Assembly: GCA_950295325.1 (NCBI GenBank)
Contig: OX485803.1
Coordinates: forward strand, 37,093,554-37,157,553
Source: Polytrichum commune
Taxonomy: Eukaryota > Streptophyta > Polytrichopsida > Polytrichales > Polytrichaceae
Length of the DNA: 64,000 bases
Direction: 5' to 3'
The position numbers and the translations under genes are program-made. How positions within the stretch are numbered: the first letter of the stretch is position 1; every line of letters starts with the position of its first letter. Below, piece by piece: positions 57,508-64,000 of this stretch. The notes beneath the pieces are model-generated. The model was given only the letters and a program-made list of their open reading frames with translations, had not been told where the DNA came from and did not search any database.

Positions 57508-57524
57508 CTCCTCCTCAACCTATG
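57508..57524 (-). other. Polypurine tract
   Basis: On the minus strand GGTTGAGGAGGAG directly precedes the 3' LTR. This is the usual primer for plus-strand synthesis. Confidence 0.7.
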
Positions 57525-57599
57525 ATTAACCTCATTAAAAAATTTCTCAAGTAAAACCCGATTCGGGACAAAACCTTGAGGTTGAAAAGAGTATTAATC

Positions 57600-60500
57600 T
57601 TAAGGACAGTCTAAGTCTTGGAGTGACCTCATCCCGGCGGCATGTAACAACTTCTTATGCTTATATGCCGGTAGAGCTTTGATAAGCATGTCAGCTACAT
57701 TATGTTCCGATTCTACCTTTCGTATATCTAATTGACCTTTACTTATCAAGTCTTGAGAGAAACTAAAGATATGTGGACTAATGTGTTTAGTTCGGTCAGC
57801 TTTGATGAAGCCCGAAGACATTTGTTGTATGCAAGCGATATTGTCTTTGAAGATGACCATTGGTTTCACCTCTTCTTGGATCTTGCATTGTTGCCTTATG
57901 ATCTTTTCGATGGTGCGCAACCAAACCCACTCGCGGGCGGCTTCGTGGAAGGCTAGCAACTCAGCATGGTTCGTTGATGTTGCGGTCACGGTCTGCTTTG
58001 TGGACTTCCACGAGATGGGCGCTCCGCACTTGAGGAAAATATATCCGGTTTGAGATTTTCCCGCACTAAGGTTGGTTCGGAGTTTTGAATCTACAAAACT
58101 TATCACCTCGGATTTGTTAGACTTTTGGTAATATAAACCGAGGTTGGATGTACCACTCAGATACCTTAGGAGGTCCTTGATTTCGTTCCAATATCGCATC
58201 GTTGGATTTTGGCTATGCCTAGCCAAGATACTTGTGGCGAATGCGATATCGGGTCGAGTATGGGTCGTTAAGTAGGTGAAGGAACCAATTGCGGTGAGGT
58301 ACTTTTGTTTATCTATCACCTCCTCCTCTTCCTTACGAGGTTGGTACGGGTCTTCGTTCGTCTTGCTCTTCCCGATCATTGGTACGGCCAATGGGTTGGC
58401 GTCCTCCATCTGAAACATTTTGAGCACTTTCTGGACGTATGCATGTTAATGTAGGAATATACCACCCGGCATGTGGTCCCAAGCAAAAGGTAGTTGGGCC
58501 AAGACATTTCATGTCAAATTTGCTTATTTGAATGTCTTGTGCGAATTTGCATATCTCGGTGTCCCGATGATGTTTAAATCGTCGGCATATGCGGCAATGA
58601 TTACAAAACCATCTTTGGTATAATATGTGAAAATGCAAGGTAGGATAGGGTTGTGAATGAAACCTTGAGATATCAGGAAGTGACACAAGTGGTGGTACCA
58701 GGTTCGGCCTGACTGCTTGAGACCGTATAGAGCCTTGCATATCCTTAGGCCTACAAACCGTCCCGGTTTGGGTTGCGGCACGGATTCTAGGAATCCAGGT
58801 GGCAGATTGATATGCAGGATCGAGTCCAAAGTGCCGTGTAGGTACGCAGTCAGCATATCCAGTAAGTATATTTTCAGAGCAAGATGGATTGTTAAGGCAA
58901 GCAGGTACCTGAAGGAGACACAATCCATCATAGGTGAGTAGGTTTGGTCGAAATCTACTCCGGGATGTTGGGTGAAAGCTTGAGCTACTAGCCTTACCTT
59001 ATATTTTACCACTTGGCTTTGCGAGTCTAATTTTCGGGTGAAAATTAGCTTGTGGCCGATTGGCGGTTTCTCAAGGTCGTCTGCAATATCCGAAAACACA
59101 TTGTGTTTTTGGAGAGAGGCATACTCGGCCTCTAATGCCGATTTCCAATTTGGCCAATCCGCCCTCTTTTTGGCTTGTTCCAAGGTTGAGGGATCGGTCT
59201 TGGGGCTCGAGTCTAAGGACTCGGTTGTGAAATGGACTTTTGGTTGTTTTGGTGTTCGGATTCGGGTTGCGGGTGGTTTGGTGGCTTGTCGTTTTTTAGG
59301 GAGGATATTGCATGTGCCAGGGATGGCACTGTGAATTATCCTTTTTTCGGTTGAAAAACCGTCTGGGACGTTTTCAGCTAGGGCCTTAAGGTTGAGTAAC
59401 TTGGAGGTTTCGGTGTTGGTTAGGGCCGTAGGTGGGTTGGGATTCTGGGTAAACGTGTCCGGTGCACCGAAGTTCAAAGGTGGGTTAGGCTTAGATGAGG
59501 GTATGGTTGGGAATACATGTTCAATGAACTTGCAGTTGGCGAATTTGGCTTTAAGGAGGTTACATGTTGCAGATTCGAGATATCGTATGATTGAGGGTGA
59601 ATCATGCCCAACGTAGATTCCCTCGTGTTGTTGGGGTCCTAGTTTGTGTCTTTTTAGGTCGGATAGTGGTACCCAGACTTGGCACCCGAAGGTCCAAATG
59701 TGGGCAACATTCGGGGGTTTTCCGGATAGGAGTTCGTAGGGTGTTTGGGTGTTTAGTAAGGTGGGTCTAAGCTTGAGGAGGGCCGCGGCGTGCAAGACCG
59801 CATGGCCCCACATGTTAGATGGAAGTCGAGAATGAAGTAACAAGGGTCTTGTTACGAGTTGGATTTTCTTCACAAATGCCTCTGCGAGGCCATTATGTGA
59901 ATGCTCGTAAGGTACTGAGTATGATAGGCTTATCCCGGATGCGGTGCAGAAATCCTCGAACGCGTGAGATCAGAACTCTTGCGCATTGTCCATTCTTAGG
60001 TATTTTATCGGGTTATCCGTGAAATGGTTTTTGTATCTAAGGAGGATGGATAGTAGTTTCGGGAAGGCTAGGTTCCGGGTCGGGAGTAATGCAACTTCAA
60101 GATGGCTTCCCGATGCGTCGACCAATACAAAGTAGTAACAGAAGGTTCCTGAGGGTGGGCTTATCGGGCCACAAATATCCCCGTATATCATATATAGTGG
60201 TGGAGGTAGTTACGTGGGTAAGGTCCAATGTGAAGGTCTCCTGATTAGTTTTCCATGGATGCAGGCCACGCATTCTTGCGTTTTCCCGACGTCGGCCGTT
60301 ATGAGAGTATGACCTTGGGTCAAAGGGATCATCCTCCGAAATATTGTTGTTCCTGGATGCCCTAGTCTAGAGTGCCAAATGTTTTGCTTGGCGGCTTTAG
60401 TGTCTATAGACACCACCTGCGTCAGGTTGCGCTCCGCTATGGGACCTCTCTCCCACGCGGCCATGCAAACCTCTTCCTCACCTAGGGTGGGGCTAGATGC

Positions 60501-61886
60501 CAAGGGTTTTATGGCAACCTTGTAAAGTCCATCGAGGCTCGCGTTAGCGGTGGCAATTACTTGGGGTCCTTGCCTAAGTTCGATTACTTCTTCATCGCCG
60601 TGCGTCGCTGTGTAGAGGTAGATATTCCTCGCCCTCAGATCCCGATAGCTGATCAGGTTCCTCGGGGCATCTGGGGCGTACATTGCCTTCTCGCAATTGA
60701 GGGGGAATCCCCCGGGCAAGATAATTGTTGTCCGGCCCTCCCGGAACCTTAGTGTCCGGCTTCTGGCCATTGTAAGTATCTTACAGGTGGTCCAGGACTT
60801 CTCACTTTGGAAGTGGAAGAATTGTGCCTTAGTTAGGATTGTCTGAGTTGATGCGCTATCCAGGAGGGCAACGTCTTGGGTTGACGTGCCTCCTTCCCGG
60901 ATAGCCATGAAATTTTCCACATCAAAATCAAGGTCGGGCATGTATGAGGGCTCAAAGTTGTAATTCTGCCTAGGTTTATTATGTAGCTCTTGCAATTCTC
61001 TGAACATGTCTACAATATACTGCGATGCCCAGTAGTCCTTTGCAAAATGGCCTTTCCTCCCACATTTGTGACAATTTCCCGAGGTTGGCCTAACATGTTC
61101 ATGCTTAGGCGGGAAATGTCTAGGCCGATGGGGGTTCCCTGTTGCAGGTTTGTTAAGCCATTTGGGTGGGGTTTTTCGGAAAGAACCTCGTGGTGGCCTT
61201 CTCGAGGCCTTTGCGACATGGACTTCCGCGTGGTGTTGCGCCGGTGGGTCGTCCTGCCGCGGTCCCGCTCCCACCGCTAGTGCGATTGCTCCCACCACTC
61301 CGTTGAGCTCCTCCGGCTTGACGTCCTTGATCTTGGCGATGGTCGTATGCACCTCCCTCGTTGGTCAGGACTCCGCGTTTCGTAGCAGGATTTGGTAATG
61401 CTTCTCGGCGAGCAATAGGTGAGACATGAGCTTCGAGTGCTTCTTAAACTTCATATTCATGTATTGTTGTGAGAGGATGGCCGTTGCGGGTGGGAATGTC
61501 AAGAGGGTCTTCTCGATTAGCTCCTCGTCCGTGATGACTTGGCTGCACAACCGAAGTTGAGCTCTAATCCGGTGCAGCTCCGAGTTGAATGCGGCGAAGT
61601 CTGGGAAATCGAGTACTCGGATGTTGGTCCAGTCCGCTCAAACTTGTGGCAGGAACAACGTCTGTTCGTGGTCAAACCGGGCGTGAAGTTCCGCTCATAG
61701 CTCGGCGGGGTCCTCGATCTGCAAGTATTGAAGTCGTAATGCGTGGTCGAGGTGGTGTCGAACTATCATCAGTGTATGCCATTTGGCTACTGGCGGGATC
61801 GGTGGTGTGTCGTCCGTTGGGGTGGTGCTTGTGCTGGGAGGTGGTGATGTTAGAGTTTTGGCGAGGTCCTCAGCACTCAGTAACAC
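57600..61886 (-). pseudogene. Copia Gag-Pol polyprotein, interrupted
   Basis: Virtually one reading frame from 61886 to 57600, with stops near 61695, 61635, 61365, 60210, 59970 and around 58430-58525, where two compensating shifts also occur. Gag has the zinc knuckle CHKCGRKGHFAKD. The protease has LLDSAS, with Ala where the active site usually has Gly or Thr. The integrase region has HSRLGHPG upstream, and its Asp residues and Glu appear as YGDICGP, MDNAQEF and NGLAEAF. RT has the YADD motif (IAAYADDLNIIG). RNase H is in the C-terminal part (SFVDSKLRTNLSAGKSQTG, TSTNHAELLAF). Stops and the protease change make the copy inactive. Confidence 0.9.
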
Positions 61887-61889
61887 TTT

Positions 61890-62826
61890 AGCATCGTTAA
61901 TCCATTATAAGAAGTTTGACCCGTCGGAACTTAGAGGTGCAAACATTAAGGCATGCATTTTGGATTCCGTAAATCTAGGTTTTGTAGACATTGATATTAT
62001 GGTGTGTATGTCATCAGTTGATGAAGTAAACATTTACTTTGATGAGACAAGGGTACATACGGAAAAGGGTGCTTAAATATGGTTAGTCGCTATCAACCAT
62101 AATTCTATATTAGTGTGACCATAAACTTAAGTGGGTAAAAAAAAATGTTAAGTCTATATAACCTGATATTGGGTTTTGTATCTAGGGTAAGTAAGAGCTT
62201 CTAGAGGTGAAGTAAAAACCAAGCTTCAGCTAACCAGTAGGGGTTAGTAAAGATAAATCTGATTATGAAAGCAAACTGAGTTCTAATTTGTCTCTGCAAT
62301 AGATTTCAGTAATTAGGAAAAATCTATGAAATCAAACACTAAGTAAGATGTAGAAGTGCATATAAGTATATATATGTGACCTCAGAGTGTTAGTATCAGC
62401 AAAGATTTTGGCAGCACAATGTTTCTATGTAGAGGGAGAATATCAGAAAGTGTAAGTCTGATTTCTAATTAGTTGTGCAGCATTTCGGTACTATAAGACT
62501 TATGACCATTCTATATATACATTTCTGCAGTCATTTTGGCAGCATTTCTGTACTATCAAAATTGTCCAAAGTATAGAAAGTGGAGGTGAGAGTTGGGTTC
62601 AGATGTAGCAACTGTCACGAAAATGACTCTAGATATATCTGATCTAGGTAAAATCTGTTCTCCGATAGAAGCTCAATAGTAAAAACTATCTATCTGGAGG
62701 TGAAAATATTTTCTGATGCTCGTACAAGTTAAACATGCATGTCTATCTAGTGATCTCTCAAAAGTGACCACGCAAGTGCTCTCAGAAGTGATTGACTAAC
62801 TATCTAAAGTGAACAATGAGGTGCTA
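61890..62826 (-). other. Copia 5' leader
   Basis: About 900 bp between the primer-binding site and gag, AT-rich and without a supported gene. Confidence 0.5.
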
Positions 62827-62844
62827 GGAGCAGTGCTGATAACG
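62827..62844 (-). other. Primer-binding-like site
   Basis: Directly after the 5' LTR the minus strand reads CGTTATCAGCACTGCTCC. The TATCAG core resembles plant copia primer sites complementary to initiator tRNA-Met, though the usual TGG start is missing. Confidence 0.5.
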
Positions 62845-63243
62845 TGTTAAGAGTGAGGAAACCAGATGCATAATGAAACAGAGTAACGGTGCTAACTCAA
62901 ACTCTTGAACTATTTTGATCAAGGGGGGAACTGCCCTTTATATACAATCTGGCTTAACACTTGGACTAGGTCCAAGTGTCGGCACCTGGTTACACCATGG
63001 ACTAGCTACCTCGGTGGGAATATTCTAGCTCGGCCTCGGTCTCCTACACTAAGACCGAGGCCGTTAACTAATTGTTTGCTCATAAGTTGAGATACCTTGG
63101 ACTTGTGCGCACAACCTCCTACCGGCGGCCGCCACTTTACTTAAGGTGGCTAATGCCCATGTGGGACTAATTAATACTGATTAGCTTCCATGCTAGATGA
63201 CGGTTAACCTAGGTTGCCTAGGTGCTTATCCATTATCTTAACA
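62845..63243 (-). repeat. Copia 5' LTR
   Basis: Begins TGTTAAGAGTGAGG and ends CTTAACA, 399 bp, exactly the length of the other LTR. Confidence 0.95.
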
Positions 63244-63505
63244 CCTCCGATTGAGGTGTTCTTGAGCATTCTAGAATCTACATGGCATAAGCTACGCATA
63301 GCATATGGCCCTACCCTCGTGCCTCCTAGTCTCCATGGGTGGGAGGCGTTCCCAACGCCCGGGGCCCTCACCCACACTATGATCACTTGGGCCCTCTCAC
63401 CAACGGCGTCACAAGTCCCGAGTGTCACTTCGGGGTCCCCCTTGTGCCCATGGTGTTTCGGGCACTCCTCATGGAGAGGTGCGCGACATGAAAGGTCTCA
63501 GCGGG
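63244..63505. other. Flank of the copia insertion, nothing recognised
   Basis: The first five bases are the right target duplication CCTCC. The rest has GC-rich, CCC-rich stretches much like 56300-57100 on the other side, so both probably belonged to one stretch before insertion. Confidence 0.4.
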
Positions 63506-63840
63506 TCAAGAATTAGCTGGTCCAACATAAGCATAGTCCATGATGTTTTCCTCAAATAGATGCTCATTGTCCACATGTAGGGCAACTGCAATGGAGAACC
63601 GTGTTGAAGGCCAAAAGGGCTCGTTAAGTTTAGATGGAGTTGGAGATAAAGGATGATCCATAGCCGCAAGCACATTCTCCCAATATAAAATTGTTGGCAC
63701 AATGGATTCCATATATTGGCCGGAACTATCTTGATCTGCTGTATCCTTCCAATATTTAATAAAACCTTTCAGTCCAAGCTTTATGTTCACATAATCTTTC
63801 ATCTCCCTTTTTGGAACGGGACGGGGACAACCTACAAAAA
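63506..63840 (-). CDS. Unrecognised exon
   Basis: An open frame probably starting after a TTTTTGTAG acceptor near 63835. It reads PRPVPKREMKDYVNIKLGLK, then GFIKYWKDTADQDSSGQYME, VPTILYWENVLAAMDHPLSP and HVDNEHLFEENIMDYAYVGP, ending in TGA near 63506. The mix of charged and hydrophobic residues looks like a real folded protein, not a chance frame. I recognise no family. It may be the 5' or last exon of a gene that continues to the right of the window, or part of the decayed element split by the copia insertion. Confidence 0.35.
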
Positions 63841-63921
63841 CAAACATACATTGAGCTTAGAGCAAAAACATGGACTAACGGCCCACAGGTGATCACCCGT
63901 GGGCCACGTACATCAAACCTT

Positions 63922-64000
63922 CACTATAAGAAAAACATGTTTTTTAAAACGTTAGAGAAAACGGTGTTTTGCGTTCACTTTAATATGGAAGTGTTTTTTC
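63922..64000 (+). mobile_element. Possible CACTA-type left terminus at the window edge
   Basis: CACTATAAGAAAAACATG followed by T/A-rich sequence resembles CACTACAAGAAAAA-type ends of En/Spm elements. The partner end would be outside the window, so this stays tentative. Confidence 0.35.

Larger units (their letters stand above)
57109..63243 (-). mobile_element. Ty1/copia LTR retrotransposon, complete but mutated (6135 bp)
   Basis: Two 399-bp LTRs (TG...CA), target duplication CCTCC, a primer-binding-like site and polypurine tract, and gag-protease-integrase-RT-RNase H in copia order on the minus strand. By hand count the LTRs differ at about 22 positions (roughly 94-95% identity), mostly transitions, so the insertion is neither new nor very old. 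Coding sequence carries several stops. Confidence 0.95.

Noticed and set aside
60990-61891. Plus-strand frames opposite copia gag
   Set aside because: Antisense of the zinc-knuckle and linker region of the retrotransposon.
1-64000. tRNA, rRNA or riboswitch genes
   Set aside because: I saw no cloverleaf-like A/B box pairs or rRNA segments. Without a covariance search this is a weak negative.

Overview
This is nuclear DNA of a land plant. The evidence is spliceosomal introns with GT...AG borders, TTTAGGG-type telomeric repeats, fragments of plant genes (armadillo-repeat kinesin, SCAR/WAVE subunit NAP1, CDC5, plant EYES ABSENT, a thylakoid-lumen pentapeptide protein, cytosolic valyl-tRNA synthetase), and plant families of CACTA, hAT, Helitron and Ty1/copia elements. 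I cannot place it more precisely. The window looks like a repeat-rich, gene-poor region. There are three intact-looking multi-exon coding models: a CACTA-associated gene, an unusual large gene at 16-22.5 kb, and an ankyrin gene. Almost everything else is a broken host-gene copy or a transposon.

Region 1-10 kb: fragments of an ARK-type kinesin and a WD40 protein, both intron-bearing and on the + strand, lie between two inverted repeats of about 128 bp. They are followed by a six-exon gene of the plant transposase (Ptta/En/Spm) plus DUF8039 type (5295-8815), a subterminal region rich in ATGACTA/TAGTCAT, and a CACTA terminus (...CTTGTAGTG, ending at 10051). Region 10-22.6 kb: a 95-bp tandem array built around a CpG-rich perfect palindrome (core ACGGACGCGCGTCCGT), interstitial telomeric repeats, a pyrimidine-rich leader, a second array (135-bp unit) with the same palindrome, and a large gene. 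In that gene exon 1 has a ParB/DGQHR-like motif, exon 2 ends in a methyltransferase-like glycine motif, exon 3 is acidic and coiled-coil, and exon 4 is an FCP1-like HAD phosphatase. The palindrome recurs in its introns and once inside exon 3. This gene plus palindrome association is the most unusual thing in the window.

Region 24-42.6 kb, all on the minus strand: a decayed Helitron (HUH Rep and PIF1-like helicase, 38.5-42.6 kb), followed downstream in its own orientation by fragments of CDC5, NAP1 (C-terminal copy), a Gln-rich protein, a GIY-YIG protein, a long colinear NAP1 copy fused directly to EYA. A hAT element with a perfect 8-bp target duplication sits in a NAP1 intron. Region 43-49 kb: intron-bearing fragments of the lumenal protein TL20.3 (minus) and of ValRS (plus).

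Region 50-64 kb: an intact ankyrin/PGG membrane protein gene (50598-53792, minus), an unrecognised ORF with one stop, a complete but mutated Ty1/copia retrotransposon (57109-63243, minus, 399-bp LTRs, CCTCC target duplication), an unrecognised exon, and a possible second CACTA-type end at the right edge. All splice models and family calls are from reading by eye. No alignment or database search was run.
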